A stretch of DNA of 64,000 bases from Acidimicrobiales bacterium. Its GTDB lineage: Bacteria; Actinomycetota; Acidimicrobiia; Acidimicrobiales; Bog-793. Within the stretch, counting starts at the first letter, position 1, and every line of letters starts with the position of its first letter. Shown in pieces: positions 51,036 through 60,438 of this stretch. The stretch lies in NCBI GenBank assembly GCA_035294085.1, contig DATGLP010000008.1:1-64000 (forward strand), in the 5' to 3' direction. A model generated the notes under the pieces. The model saw only the letters and a list, made by a program, of their open reading frames with translations, was not told where the DNA came from and searched no databases. A program made the translations under genes and the position numbers.

Positions 51036-51919
51036 GCATCTTCGTCGACCGGGAGACGCGCGTCGTCGTCCAGGGCGTGAGCCCGACGAGCCAGGGCCTC
51101 TACCACGCGCTGCGCAACCGCGCCTACGGCACGGCCGTCGTCGCCGGCACGAACCCGCGCCGGGGCGGCGAGGTCATCGAGGGCATCCCCGTCTACGCGA
51201 CGGTGCGCGAGGCGGTGGCCGAGACCGGGGCGAACGCCTCCTTCATCGCCGTGCCGCCGGCCGGCGCCCCCGGCGCGATCCTCGAGGCCGCCGAGGCCGG
51301 GATCCCCTTCGTCGTGTGCATCACCGAGTTCATCCCCGCCAAGGACGAGGCGCTCGTCTTCGCGACGCTGCGGCGTCGGTACCCGGGGACCCGGCTCCTC
51401 GGGCCGAACTGCCCCGGCGTGATCAGCCCCGGGCAGGCGAACATCGGCATCACACCGAGCGACATCGCCCTCGGCGGCGGGCCCGTCGGCCTCGTCAGCC
51501 GCTCGGGCACCGTGTTCTACCAGGCACTCTACGACCTCACGCAGCACGGGGTCGGCCAGACGACGGGGGTCGGCATCGGCGGCGATCCCGTGCCCGGGAC
51601 CGGCTTCATCGACGTGCTGGCTGCCTTCGAGGCGGACGAGGAGACGAGGGCCGTGCTCTTGATCGGGGAGATCGGCGGCTCGGAGGAAGAGCGCGCCGCG
51701 AGGTTCATCGCCGAGCAGATGACGAAGCCCGTCGTCGCCTACATCGCCGGGGTCACCGCGCCCGAAGGGCGCAAGATGGGGCACGCCGGCGCCATCGTCT
51801 CCGGCTCGCACGGCACCGCGCGCGCCAAGATGGAAGCCCTCGCGGCCGCGGGGGTCGAGGTGGCCCAGAACCCGACCGAGGCCGCCGAGCGCATGGTCGA
51901 GGTGGTCTCGAAGCTGTAG
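51032..51919 (+). CDS. sucD: Succinyl-CoA synthetase alpha subunit
   Basis: A 295-residue CoA-binding subunit. His 251 in [16 protein letters not shown] is the residue phosphorylated during catalysis; [37 protein letters not shown] and [18 protein letters not shown] are the other signatures. GTG 51032 overlaps sucC, indicating a balanced bicistronic mRNA. Confidence 0.96.
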   Translation: MSIFVDRETRVVVQGVSPTSQGLYHALRNRAYGTAVVAGTNPRRGGEVIEGIPVYATVREAVAETGANASFIAVPPAGAPGAILEAAEAGIPFVVCITEFIPAKDEALVFATLRRRYPGTRLLGPNCPGVISPGQANIGITPSDIALGGGPVGLVSRSGTVFYQALYDLTQHGVGQTTGVGIGGDPVPGTGFIDVLAAFEADEETRAVLLIGEIGGSEEERAARFIAEQMTKPVVAYIAGVTAPEGRKMGHAGAIVSGSHGTARAKMEALAAAGVEVAQNPTEAAERMVEVVSKL

Positions 51920-52161
51920 GTGCAGCAGGCCGCGCCCGGGCAGCGGCTGTCGCAGGTCCTCGCCGCCGCCGGGCGCCTCCGTGCCGCGGCGGGGCCGGTT
52001 GCCGGGCGCGAGGCGGCGCCGGCCCCGGCGCCGAGCGTGGGGCGCGGCGGTCGCCTCGCCGCTCGGAGCGGTCGCGGCGCGGCGCGCGCCGGGACGCGGA
52101 GCTGGCGCCCGGGGCGCCTGCCGCTGGTCCGTTGGCCAGGCTCGCACGCGTCGGGTCCCTG
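51920..52161. other. sucD-purN intergenic region
   Basis: About 240 bp. A frame starting at GTG 51920, immediately after sucD, is open but Ala/Arg/Pro-rich and has no ribosome site. A small GGCGCC stem with a 3-nt loop at 52104-52118 could help end the sucCD transcript. No gene is supported. Confidence 0.4.
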
Positions 52162-52167
52162 TAGGGT
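52162..52167 (+). promoter_or_regulatory. -10 box of purN, leaderless configuration
   Basis: TAGGGT ends 6 nt before GTG 52174, with no ribosome-binding site between. Confidence 0.55.
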
Positions 52168-52173
52168 GCGTAC

Positions 52174-52758
52174 GTGCGCGTCGCTGTGCTCGCGTCCGGG
52201 ACCGGATCGCTCCTCGGGGCGATCGTCGAGGCAGGCCTGCCCGTCGTCGTCGCCGTCGTGGACCGCCCCTGCCCGGCAGAGTCCGTGGCGCGAGCGGCCG
52301 GCGTCGCCGTGCTCCGGGTGGAGCGCCGGGACTTCTCGCCGTCGTTCGATCGCGAGGCCTACACGAAGGAGCTCGTGGCGGCGCTCGAGGCCTACCGGGT
52401 CGACGTGCTCGCGATGGCCGGCTTCGGCACCGTGCTCGGCGCCGCGGCCCACGAGGCCTACCCCGGCCGCATCCTCAACACGCACCCGGCGCTGCTGCCG
52501 GCGTTCCGCGGCTGGCACGCGGTCGCGGACGCCCTGCGCGCCGGGGTGAAGGTGACGGGCTGCACCGTCCACGTCGCGACCCTCGAGGTCGACGCCGGGC
52601 CGATCCTCGCCCAGGAGGCGGTGCCCGTGCTGCCCGGCGACGACGAGGCGAGCCTGCACGAGCGGATCAAGGCCGTCGAGCGCCGGCTCTACCCGGCGAC
52701 CATCGCCGAGTTCCTCGAGGGCCTCGAGGGCGCGGCGCGCGAAGGAGGTTCCCGGTGA
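52174..52758 (+). CDS. purN: Phosphoribosylglycinamide formyltransferase
   Basis: A 194-residue formyl-THF-dependent enzyme of purine synthesis (GAR to formyl-GAR). Catalytic Asn 102 and His 104 are in RILNTHPALLPAFRGWHA, and Asp 140 is in TLEVDAGPILAQEAV; VLASGTGSLLGAIVEA binds the substrate phosphate. The start GTG 52174 is fixed by the VAVLASGTGS N-terminus. It overlaps purH by four bases, giving two folate-linked purine steps in one operon. Confidence 0.95.
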   Translation: MRVAVLASGTGSLLGAIVEAGLPVVVAVVDRPCPAESVARAAGVAVLRVERRDFSPSFDREAYTKELVAALEAYRVDVLAMAGFGTVLGAAAHEAYPGRILNTHPALLPAFRGWHAVADALRAGVKVTGCTVHVATLEVDAGPILAQEAVPVLPGDDEASLHERIKAVERRLYPATIAEFLEGLEGAAREGGSR

Positions 52759-54272
52759 GGGCGCTGCTGTCCGTCTACGACAAGACCGGGCTCGTCGCGT
52801 TCGCCCGCGGGCTCGAGGCGCTCGGCGTCGAGCTCGTCGCGAGCGGCAACACGGCTGCGGCGCTCGCCTCCGCCGGCGTCGCGCACCGCGAGGTGGCCGA
52901 GGTGACGGGGGCGCCCGAGATGCTCGGCGGTCGGGTGAAGACGCTCCACCCGGCGATCCACGGCGGCATCCTCGCCGACCGGGGCGACCCCACGCACCTC
53001 GCCGACCTCTCGGCGCGGGGCATCGAGCCGATCGACCTCGTCGTGTGCAACCTCTACCCGTTCGCCGCTGCGCCCTCCGTGGAGATGATCGACGTCGGCG
53101 GGCCCGCCATGGTGCGCGCCGCGGCGAAGAACCACGAGCACGTCGCGGTCGTCGTCGATCCCGCCGACTACGGCGAGGTCCTCGACGAGCTGCGCCGCGA
53201 GGGCGCGCTCAGCGCGCCGACCCGCCGGCGCCTGGCCCGCGCCGCCTTCGCGCACACCGCCGCCTACGACGCGGCCATCGTCGCGTGGTTCGACGAGGGC
53301 GCCGCCGACCCGCTGCCGCCGACGCTCCACCTCGCCCTCGAGCGCTGCCAGGAGCTGCGCTACGGCGAGAACCCCCACCAGGCCGCCGCCCGCTACCGGC
53401 GCGTCGGCGGGCCGGCGGGCTTCTGGGAGGGCGTCGTCCAGCACGGCGGGCGCGAGCTCTCCTACCTCAACCTCTTCGACGCCGAGGCCGCCTGGCGCCT
53501 CGTCCACGAGCTCGCCGCGCTCGAGCCGGGGGGCGCGGCGGCAGTGATCGTGAAGCACGCGAACCCCTGCGGCGCCGCCATCGCCCCGGACCTCGCGAGC
53601 GCGTACGCCCGCGCCGTGCAGGGGGACCCGCTCTCGGCCTTCGGGGGGATCGTCGCCCTGTCGGGGCCGGTCGACGCGGCCCTCGCCGAGGCCATCGCGG
53701 CGGGCCCGCTCGCGGACGTCCTCGTCGCCCCGTCGCTCGAGCCGGCGGCGGTCGAGGTCTTCGCCGCGAGGCGCAAGAACATGCGGACGCTCGTCGCCCC
53801 GGCCCCCTCGCCCGAGCCACTCTCGCTGCGCCAGGTGGCGGGCGGCTTCCTCGTGCAGGAGCCCGACCGCCTCCTCGCGGCCCGGTCCTCCTGGCGGGTC
53901 GTGACGAAGGCGGTGCCGAGCGAGGCGCAGTGGCGGGACCTCGAGCTCGCCTGGCGCGTGTGCGCGCGCACCGGCTCGAACGCGATCGTCCTGGCGCGAG
54001 ACGGCGAGGTCGTCGGCGTCGGGGCCGGCCAGCAGAGCCGCGTCGACGCGGCCCTCCTCGCCGGACGCAAGGCCGCCGGCAGGGCAGCGGGCGGGGCCGG
54101 CGCGAGCGACGCCTTCTTCCCCTTCCGCGACGGGCTCGACGCCCTCGCCGACGCGGGGGTGGGCGCCGTCGTCCAGCCGGGCGGCTCGCTGCGCGACGAC
54201 GAGGTGGTCGCCGCGGCCGACGAGCGCGGCCTCGCCATGGTGCTGACCGGGGAGCGCCACTTCCGCCACTGA
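52755..54272 (+). CDS. purH: Bifunctional AICAR formyltransferase / IMP cyclohydrolase
   Basis: A 505-residue enzyme for the last two steps to IMP. The N-terminal cyclohydrolase has [40 protein letters not shown] and VCNLYPF. The formyltransferase has [18 protein letters not shown], the Lys-His pair in [14 protein letters not shown] and [17 protein letters not shown], and ends [17 protein letters not shown] precedes GTG 52755. It follows purN by overlap. Confidence 0.96.
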   Translation: MRALLSVYDKTGLVAFARGLEALGVELVASGNTAAALASAGVAHREVAEVTGAPEMLGGRVKTLHPAIHGGILADRGDPTHLADLSARGIEPIDLVVCNLYPFAAAPSVEMIDVGGPAMVRAAAKNHEHVAVVVDPADYGEVLDELRREGALSAPTRRRLARAAFAHTAAYDAAIVAWFDEGAADPLPPTLHLALERCQELRYGENPHQAAARYRRVGGPAGFWEGVVQHGGRELSYLNLFDAEAAWRLVHELAALEPGGAAAVIVKHANPCGAAIAPDLASAYARAVQGDPLSAFGGIVALSGPVDAALAEAIAAGPLADVLVAPSLEPAAVEVFAARRKNMRTLVAPAPSPEPLSLRQVAGGFLVQEPDRLLAARSSWRVVTKAVPSEAQWRDLELAWRVCARTGSNAIVLARDGEVVGVGAGQQSRVDAALLAGRKAAGRAAGGAGASDAFFPFRDGLDALADAGVGAVVQPGGSLRDDEVVAAADERGLAMVLTGERHFRH

Positions 54273-54304
54273 GCGCGCTCCCGGGGAGGGTCGGGGCCGC
54301 CGCC

Positions 54305-54310
54305 TATCGT
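54305..54310 (+). promoter_or_regulatory. Candidate -10 box for folD
   Basis: TATCGT lies in the 79-bp gap after purH. The predicted leader contains a GGGGGAGGCAGG ribosome site before GTG 54352. Confidence 0.45.
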
Positions 54311-54351
54311 TGCGCTGTCCGGGCGCCTTGCCCGGCGGGGGAGGCAGGCCG

Positions 54352-55215
54352 GTGACCGCGATCGTGCTCGACGGCGACGCCCTTGCGAAGAGGATCCGCG
54401 CCGAGGTGGCCGAGGAGGCCGAGGCGATGGCACGCGCCGGGGTGCGGCCCGGCCTCGGCACGATCCTCGTCGGCGACGACCCGCGCAGCGCCCGCTACGT
54501 CGCGATGAAGCACGCGGACTGCGCCGAGGTCGGTATCGCCTCCTTCCACGAGGAGCTCCCGGCGAGCGCCACCCAGGCCGAGCTCGAGGCGGCGATCGAG
54601 CGCTTCAACTCGAACCCCGCCGTCGACGCCTACCTCGTCCAGCTCCCGCTGCCGTCGCACCTCGACGAGGAGGCGGCGCTGCGGGCCGTCGACCCGGACA
54701 AGGACGTCGACGGTCTGCACCCGGTCAACCTCGGCCGCCTCGTCATGGGCAGGCCCGGTCCGCTGCCGTGCACGCCGGCCGGCATCGTCGAGCTCCTCGC
54801 GGCCTACGAGGTGCCCGTCGAGGGGCGTCACGCGGTCGTCATCGGCCGCGGGCTCACGATCGGGCGCCCGCTCGCCCTCCTCCTCGCGCTCCGCCGGCCG
54901 GGCTGCAACGCCGCGGTCACCGTCGTGCACACCGGCGTGGCCGATCTCGGCGCCTACACCCGGCAGGCCGACGTGCTCGTCGCCGCGGCCGGCCAGGCGG
55001 GGCTCGTGACGAGGGACATGGTGAAGCCCGGCGCGGCCGTCGTCGCCGCGGGGGTGAGCTTCGACGGCCGTCGCCTGCTCTCCGACGTCGCCGACGACGT
55101 CGCAGAGGTCGCCGGCTGGCTCACGCCGCGCCTCGGCGGTGTCGGTCCGATGACGAGGGCGGAGCTCCTGCGCAACGCGATCGCCGCGGCCCGCCGGCGC
55201 CTCCCGCCCGCCTGA
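54352..55215 (+). CDS. folD: Bifunctional methylene-THF dehydrogenase / methenyl-THF cyclohydrolase
   Basis: A 287-residue NADP-linked enzyme interconverting methylene-, methenyl- and formyl-THF. Tyr 49 and Lys 53 ([17 protein letters not shown]) are the catalytic pair; [27 protein letters not shown] and the NADP-site [17 protein letters not shown] follow. An in-frame ATG at 54310 lies over the -10 box, so GTG 54352 is preferred. It supplies formyl-THF to purN and purH upstream. Confidence 0.95.
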   Translation: MTAIVLDGDALAKRIRAEVAEEAEAMARAGVRPGLGTILVGDDPRSARYVAMKHADCAEVGIASFHEELPASATQAELEAAIERFNSNPAVDAYLVQLPLPSHLDEEAALRAVDPDKDVDGLHPVNLGRLVMGRPGPLPCTPAGIVELLAAYEVPVEGRHAVVIGRGLTIGRPLALLLALRRPGCNAAVTVVHTGVADLGAYTRQADVLVAAAGQAGLVTRDMVKPGAAVVAAGVSFDGRRLLSDVADDVAEVAGWLTPRLGGVGPMTRAELLRNAIAAARRRLPPA

Positions 55216-55219
55216 GGGT

Positions 55220-55239
55220 CCTGCCGGCTCGCCGGCAGG
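55220..55239 (+). terminator. Hairpin between folD and metF
   Basis: Perfect inverted repeat CCTGCCGGC / GCCGGCAGG with a 2-nt centre, four bp after the folD stop. It could end or attenuate the folD transcript before metF. There is no T-tract. Confidence 0.55.
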
Positions 55240-55257
55240 TGCGAGACTGGTCCACCC

Positions 55258-56127
55258 ATGGCGCGCATCGTCGATCTCCTCGCGAGCGGGTGGTCGCTGT
55301 CGGTCGAGCTGTGGCCACCGCGCACCGAGGAGGCCGCGCGCCGCCTCGAGGCGACGCTCACGGGCCTGGAGGCGCTGCACCCGACCTTCGCCTCCATCAC
55401 CTACGGCGCGGCCGGCTCGACGCGCGAGCGCACGCACGAGCTCGTGCTCGCGATCCAGCGAGCCGGGCGCATGACGCCGATGGCGCACCTCGTGTGCGCC
55501 GCGCACCGGCGGGCCGAGCTCGTCGACATCCTCACCCGCTACCGCGACCACGGCGTCGAGAACATCCTCGCGCTGCGCGGCGACCCGCCCCTCGACACCG
55601 AGGGCCCGCTGCCGGCGGGGGACCTGCGCCACGCCATCGAGCTCGTCGTGCTCGCGAAGTCGCTCGGCGACTTCTGCGTGGCCGTCGCCGCGCACCCCGA
55701 GGGCCACCCCGAGGCGCCGGACCTCGCGACGGACCGGGCGCACCTCGCCGAGAAGCTCGCCCTCGCCGACTTCGCGATCACGCAGTTCTTCTTCCGTGCC
55801 GACGACTACTTCGGCCTCGTCGCCGACCTCGAGGCTCGCGGCGTGCGCAAGCCGGTGCTGCCGGGCATCATGCCGGTGACGAACGTGCGCACCCTGAAGC
55901 GGATGGCCGAGCTGTCCGGCTGCACGATCCCGCCCGAGGTCGCCGGCCGCGTCGAGGCCGTGGCGGGCGACCCCGAGGCGGTCGTCGCCGTCGGCGTCGA
56001 GGTCGCGACCCGCCTCGGGGAGGAGCTCCTCGCCGGCGGCGTGCCGGGCCTGCACTTCTACACGATGAACCAGGTGCGGGCCACGCTCGCCATCTGCGAG
56101 AACCTCGGGATCGCGCGCCGCGCCTAG
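55258..56127 (+). CDS. metF: Methylenetetrahydrofolate reductase
   Basis: A 289-residue FAD enzyme reducing methylene-THF to methyl-THF for methionine synthesis. The N-terminal SLSVELWPPRTEEAARR carries the catalytic Glu in the place of the usual FEFFPPKT. ITYGAAGSTRERTHELV, NILALRGDPP, TQFFFRADDYFGLV and GIMPVTNVRTLKRMAELSG are family segments. ATG 55258 follows the folD hairpin by 18 bp. It shares a neighbourhood with folD, whose product it uses. Confidence 0.94.
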   Translation: MARIVDLLASGWSLSVELWPPRTEEAARRLEATLTGLEALHPTFASITYGAAGSTRERTHELVLAIQRAGRMTPMAHLVCAAHRRAELVDILTRYRDHGVENILALRGDPPLDTEGPLPAGDLRHAIELVVLAKSLGDFCVAVAAHPEGHPEAPDLATDRAHLAEKLALADFAITQFFFRADDYFGLVADLEARGVRKPVLPGIMPVTNVRTLKRMAELSGCTIPPEVAGRVEAVAGDPEAVVAVGVEVATRLGEELLAGGVPGLHFYTMNQVRATLAICENLGIARRA

Positions 56128-56165
56128 CGCGCTGGCTCGATGGGCGCCTCGCGCCGGCCCGGCGG

Positions 56166-56171
56166 TAGTGT
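56166..56171 (+). promoter_or_regulatory. -10 box of icd, leaderless configuration
   Basis: TAGTGT ends 6 nt before ATG 56178. No ribosome-binding sequence lies between. Confidence 0.55.
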
Positions 56172-56177
56172 CGGCGC

Positions 56178-57374
56178 ATGGCCGACAAGATCACCATGGC
56201 GCCCGACGGCACCCTCTCGGTGCCCGACGAGCCGATCATCCCCTTCATCGCCGGCGACGGGACCGGGGTCGACATCTGGCCCGCCGCGCGCCTCGTCCTC
56301 GATGCGGCTGCCCGCAAGCACGGCAAGTCGATCGCCTGGAAGGAGGTGCTCGCCGGGGAGCGGGCGTTCCAGGAGACCGGGAGCTGGCTGCCCGACGAGA
56401 CCGTCGAGGCCTTCCGGGAGCACCTGATCGGCATCAAGGGGCCGCTCACGACGCCGGTCGGGGGCGGGTTCCGGTCGCTCAACGTGGCGCTGCGCCAGCT
56501 CCTCGACCTGTACGTCTGCCTGCGGCCGGTGCGGTGGTTCACGGGCGTGCCCTCGCCGGTGCGCCATCCCGAGAAGGTCGACATGGTCATCTTCCGGGAG
56601 AACGTCGAGGACGTCTACGCCGGCTACGAGGTCCAGGAGGGGACCGAGCAGGCCCGCGAGCTCATCGAGCTGCTGCGCGAGCGCTTCGGCTTCGAGATCC
56701 GACCCGACTCGGGCGTGGGCATCAAGCCGATCTCCGAGTTCGGCTCGAAGCGCCTCGTCCGGGCGGCGATCCAGTACGCGCTGCGCCGCGGGCGCCGCAG
56801 CGTCACCCTCGTCCACAAGGGGAACATCCAGAAGTTCACCGAGGGCGCGTTCCGCAACTGGGGCTACGAGCTCGTGCGCGAGGAGTTCGCCGACGTCGCC
56901 GTCGGCTGGGACGACTGCGGGGGAAAGCCCGGCGAGCGCCTCCTCGTGAAGGACGTCATCGCCGACATCGCGTTCCAGCAGGTGCTCACCCGTCCCGACG
57001 AGTTCGACGTCATCGCGACGACGAACCTGAACGGCGACTACCTCTCCGACGCGCTCGCCGCCCAGGTCGGCGGGATCGGCATCGCCCCGGGGGCGAACGT
57101 CAACTACGTGACGGGCCATGGCGTCTTCGAGGCGACGCACGGGACCGCCCCTCGCTACGCGGGGCAGGACAAGGTGAACCCCGGCTCGGTGATCCTGTCG
57201 GGGGTGCTCATGTTCGAGCACCTGGGCTGGGACGGCCCGGCGCGCGACATCGTCGCGGCCCTCGAGGCGACGATCGCCGAGAAGATCGTCACCTACGACT
57301 TCGCCCGCCTCATGGAGGGGGCGAAGGAGGTGCGCTGCTCGGAGTTCGCCGAGGCCATCGTCGAGCGCCTCTAG
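56178..57374 (+). CDS. icd: NADP-dependent isocitrate dehydrogenase
   Basis: A 398-residue homodimeric-type enzyme oxidising isocitrate to 2-oxoglutarate. The isocitrate site is [13 protein letters not shown], with Ser 100 equivalent to the serine that AceK phosphorylates in E. coli. [30 protein letters not shown] and [20 protein letters not shown] follow; the Arg-Tyr after HGTAP favours NADP. No aceK is near. Its stop is 11 bp from the stop of convergent aceA, so isocitrate use by the two branch-point enzymes is encoded head to head. Confidence 0.95.
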   Translation: MADKITMAPDGTLSVPDEPIIPFIAGDGTGVDIWPAARLVLDAAARKHGKSIAWKEVLAGERAFQETGSWLPDETVEAFREHLIGIKGPLTTPVGGGFRSLNVALRQLLDLYVCLRPVRWFTGVPSPVRHPEKVDMVIFRENVEDVYAGYEVQEGTEQARELIELLRERFGFEIRPDSGVGIKPISEFGSKRLVRAAIQYALRRGRRSVTLVHKGNIQKFTEGAFRNWGYELVREEFADVAVGWDDCGGKPGERLLVKDVIADIAFQQVLTRPDEFDVIATTNLNGDYLSDALAAQVGGIGIAPGANVNYVTGHGVFEATHGTAPRYAGQDKVNPGSVILSGVLMFEHLGWDGPARDIVAALEATIAEKIVTYDFARLMEGAKEVRCSEFAEAIVERL

Positions 57375-57385
57375 GCGGGCGCCGC

Positions 57386-58672
57386 TCAGAACTGCTGCTC
57401 CTCGGTCGACCCGGCGAGGGCGAGCGTCGAGGAGCGGCCCGCCGAGACGACCCGCAGCAGCTCGTCGAACCAGCCGGCACCGACCTCCCGCTGGTGGCGC
57501 GTCGCCGTGTAGCCCTCCGCCTCGAGCGCGAGCTCGCGCCCTTGGAGGTCGACGTAGGCGGGCATGCCGTCGCGCGCGTAGCCGAGGGCGAGCTCGAAGG
57601 CCGACGCGTTCAGCGCGTGCCAGCCCGCGAGGGTGACGAACTGGAAGCGGTAGCCCATGGCGGCGAGCTCCTTCTGGAAGCGGGCGATCGTCTCGTCGTC
57701 GAGGTGCCGCCGCCAGTTGAACGAGGGCGAGCAGTTGTAGGCGAGGAGCTTGTCGGGGTACTGGGCCTTCACCGCCTCGGCGAAGCGGCGTGCCTCGGCG
57801 AGGTCGGGCGTCGAGGTCTCGCACCACAGCAGGTCGGCGTAGGGGGCGTAGGCGAGCGCGCGGGCGATCGCCGCCTCGAGGCCGGGGCGGCAGACGAAGT
57901 AGCCCTCGTCGGTGCGCTCGCCGGTGAGGAAGGGGCGGTCGCGCTCGTCGACGTCGCTCGTCACGAGGGCGGCGCCGAGCGCGTCGGTGCGCGCGATGAG
58001 CAGCGTCGGGACGTCCGCCACGTCCGCGGCGAGGCGTGCGGCGGCGAGCGTCCGCAGGTGCTGCGAGGTGGGCACGAGGACCTTGCCACCCATGTGGCCG
58101 CACTTCTTCGCCGAGGCGAGCTGGTCCTCGAAGTGCACGCCGGCCGCGCCTGCCTCGATCATGGCCCGCATCAGCTCGTAGGCGTTGAGCGGGCCGCCGA
58201 AGCCGGCCTCGGCGTCGGCGACGATCGGCACGAGCCAGTCGCGCCCCTCGACGGCGCCCCCACGCTCGAGGCGCTCGACCTCGTCGGCGCGCCGGAGGGC
58301 GTTGTTGAGCCGGCGGACGAGCGCGGGGACGCTGTTGGAGGGGTAGAGGCTCTGGTCGGGGTAGACCTCGCCGGCGAGGTTCGCGTCGGCGGCCACCTGC
58401 CAGCCCGACAGGTAGATGGCCTGCAGGCCGGCGCGCACCATCTCGACCGCCTGGGCACCGGTCATCGCGCCGAGCGCGGCGACGTAGTCCTGCGAGGACA
58501 GCAGCTCGAAGAGCCGCTCGGCGCCGCGGCGCGCGAGCGTGTGCTCGACGAGCACGGAGCTGCGCAGCCGGACGACGTCCGCCCCTCGGTAGGGGCGCTC
58601 GACCCCGCGCCAGCGAGGCGCCTCGCGCCAGCGCCGCTCGAGGGCCGCTGCCTCGTCCATGGTCCGGTCCAT
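57386..58672 (-). CDS. aceA: Isocitrate lyase
   Basis: A 428-residue enzyme cleaving isocitrate to glyoxylate and succinate. The active-site Cys 191 lies in [11 protein letters not shown], and [38 protein letters not shown] and [18 protein letters not shown] are strongly like mycobacterial Icl1, as is the end [11 protein letters not shown] 58672 follows AGGTGACG; ATG 58660 and GTG 58693 are alternatives. It is downstream of aceB on the same strand (37 bp gap), forming aceBA. Confidence 0.96.
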   Translation of the reverse strand: MDRTMDEAAALERRWREAPRWRGVERPYRGADVVRLRSSVLVEHTLARRGAERLFELLSSQDYVAALGAMTGAQAVEMVRAGLQAIYLSGWQVAADANLAGEVYPDQSLYPSNSVPALVRRLNNALRRADEVERLERGGAVEGRDWLVPIVADAEAGFGGPLNAYELMRAMIEAGAAGVHFEDQLASAKKCGHMGGKVLVPTSQHLRTLAAARLAADVADVPTLLIARTDALGAALVTSDVDERDRPFLTGERTDEGYFVCRPGLEAAIARALAYAPYADLLWCETSTPDLAEARRFAEAVKAQYPDKLLAYNCSPSFNWRRHLDDETIARFQKELAAMGYRFQFVTLAGWHALNASAFELALGYARDGMPAYVDLQGRELALEAEGYTATRHQREVGAGWFDELLRVVSAGRSSTLALAGSTEEQQF

Positions 58673-58709
58673 CGTCACCTCGCTTCGTCGCACGCCGGCA
58701 CCAGCCCCC

Positions 58710-60308
58710 TCACTCGAGGAGCTCGCCGGCAGGGATGGTGAGGAAGGGGAGGAAGTCGTCGGAGAGCGCGACCTGCTCGAAGACGGCGCGGGCGCGTGCG
58801 AGGCGCCCGTCGGCGGCCGGGTCCCCCGTCGTGCGCCGGGCGACCTCGGCCGCGGCGAGGGCGCGCACGAGGGGCGCGTCGACCCTCGCGCCGTCGGGCA
58901 GCACGACGCCGTGGTGCACCCACTGCCAGACCTGGGCGCGGCAGATCTCGGCGGTCGCGGCGTCCTCCATGAGGTCGTCGATCGCGGCCGCCCCGGTGCC
59001 GCCGAGCCAGGCGTCGAGGTAGGCGATGCCGACCGAGACGTTGCGCCACAGCCCCTCGCGGGTGATCCCGCCCGGGGGGCACTCGACCGCGAGCAGGTCG
59101 GCGGCGCCGACGGCGACGTCGTCGCGGGTGCGCTCGAGCTGGTTCGGCCGCTCGCCGAGCACGGCGTCGAACTCGGCGCGCGCCGTCGCGACGAGGTCGG
59201 GGTGGGCGACCCAGGTACCGTCGAAGCCGTCGCGGGCCTCGCGCCGCTTGTCCTCGGCGACCTTGCGCAGCGCCTCGGCCGTGACCTCGGGCTTGCGCCG
59301 GTTCGGGATGAAGGCGGCCATCCCGCCGATGGCGTGCGCCCCGCGCCGGTGGCAGGTCGCGACGAGCAGCTCGGTGTACGCGCGCATGAACGGGACCGTC
59401 ATCGTCACGCTGGAGCGATCCGGGAGGAGGAAGCGCTCGTGGCGCCCGAGCTTCTTCGCCACCGAGAAGATGTAGTCCCACCGCCCCGCGTTCAGCCCGC
59501 AGGCGTGCTGGCGCAGCTCGAAGAGGATCTCGTCCATCTCGAACGCGGCGAGGATCGTCTCGATGAGCACGGTGACGCGGATGCTGCCGCGCTCGAGGCC
59601 GAGCTCGTCCTCGGCGAAGCAGAGCACGTCCCGCCAGAGCCGGGCCTCGAGGTGGCCCTCGAGCTTCGGCAGGTACAGGTAGGGGCCGGCGCCGGCCTCG
59701 AGGAGGGCTCGGGCGTTGTGGAACAGGTGGCAGCCGGCGTCGAACAGGCTCGCGGACATCGCCTCGCCGTCCACGACGACGTGCCGCTCGTCGAGGTGCC
59801 AGCCGCGGGGGCGCACGACGAGCGTGGCCAGCTCCTCGCCGAGGCGGTAGACGCGCTCGGGGGTGGCGAGCTCGAGGCTGCGGCGGGCGGCGTCCTGCAG
59901 GTTGGCCTGCCCCGTGACGATGTTCGACCAGGTCGGCGACGTGGCGTCCTCGAGGTCGGCCATGAAGACGCGCGCGCCGGAGTTCAAGGCGTTGATCATC
60001 ATCTTGCGGTCGGTGGGCCCGGTGATCTCGACCCGCCGGTCGACGAGCGGCGCCGGCGCGGGCGCCACCTTCCAGGCCCCGGCGCGCACCGCGGCGGTCT
60101 CGGCGAGGAAGTCGGGGAGCTCGCCGGCGTCGAGGCGGGCCTGGCGTGCGCGGCGGGCCTCGAGCAGCTCGGCCCGGCGCGCGCGGAAGCGGCGCTCCAA
60201 GGCGACGAGGAAGTCGACGGCGTCCGGCGTGAGGACCCGCGCGGCGAGCGGGTGCGCGTCGTGCGCGAAGCCGGTCGCCTGCTCCATCGTCTGCGTCGTC
60301 GCTTCCAT
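58710..60308 (-). CDS. aceB: Malate synthase A
   Basis: A 532-residue TIM-barrel enzyme condensing glyoxylate with acetyl-CoA to malate; the length is that of the aceB (not glcB) type. Landmarks are [53 protein letters not shown] and [12 protein letters not shown], with Glu and Asp as Mg ligands. AGGGAGGG precedes ATG 60308 by two bases; an upstream in-frame ATG at 60398 lies before the promoter. First gene of aceBA. Confidence 0.96.
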   Translation of the reverse strand: MEATTQTMEQATGFAHDAHPLAARVLTPDAVDFLVALERRFRARRAELLEARRARQARLDAGELPDFLAETAAVRAGAWKVAPAPAPLVDRRVEITGPTDRKMMINALNSGARVFMADLEDATSPTWSNIVTGQANLQDAARRSLELATPERVYRLGEELATLVVRPRGWHLDERHVVVDGEAMSASLFDAGCHLFHNARALLEAGAGPYLYLPKLEGHLEARLWRDVLCFAEDELGLERGSIRVTVLIETILAAFEMDEILFELRQHACGLNAGRWDYIFSVAKKLGRHERFLLPDRSSVTMTVPFMRAYTELLVATCHRRGAHAIGGMAAFIPNRRKPEVTAEALRKVAEDKRREARDGFDGTWVAHPDLVATARAEFDAVLGERPNQLERTRDDVAVGAADLLAVECPPGGITREGLWRNVSVGIAYLDAWLGGTGAAAIDDLMEDAATAEICRAQVWQWVHHGVVLPDGARVDAPLVRALAAAEVARRTTGDPAADGRLARARAVFEQVALSDDFLPFLTIPAGELLE

Positions 60309-60354
60309 GACCCTCCCTGCGACCTCCGTGCGCTTGAACTCGCGCTCTGCGCCA

Positions 60355-60383
60355 AGTATTGACAGAAGCGCCAAAATTTGTAA
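60355..60383 (-). promoter_or_regulatory. aceBA promoter
   Basis: On the minus strand TTACAA (60383-60378) and AATACT (60360-60355) are separated by 17 bp. Transcription from about 60348 gives a leader of about 40 nt. The -35 overlaps the first CCAAAATTT motif, so the bound factor should repress. Confidence 0.7.
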
Positions 60384-60438
60384 GGAATAGATCTGCACTT
60401 CTGCATAGATATGAGAAAAATCTCCGAAATTTCATCGG
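60371..60438 (+). promoter_or_regulatory. Twin CCRAAATTT motifs, probable RamB-like sites
   Basis: Two 15-bp elements, CCAAAATTTGTAAGG at 60371-60385 and CCGAAATTTCATCGG at 60424-60438, share CC-R-AAATTT-N4-GG. They are 53 bp apart, about five helical turns. The first overlaps the aceBA -35; the second is inside the first codons of the regulator gene. The first resembles the RamB consensus of Corynebacterium (AAAGTTTGCAAA-like). A TTGACA at 60359-60364 on the plus strand may serve the regulator, but its -10 is not clear. Confidence 0.55.

Noticed and set aside
51920-52549. 209-codon frame starting directly after sucD
   Set aside because: Ala/Arg/Pro-rich, no ribosome site, and it runs out of frame through the well-supported purN.
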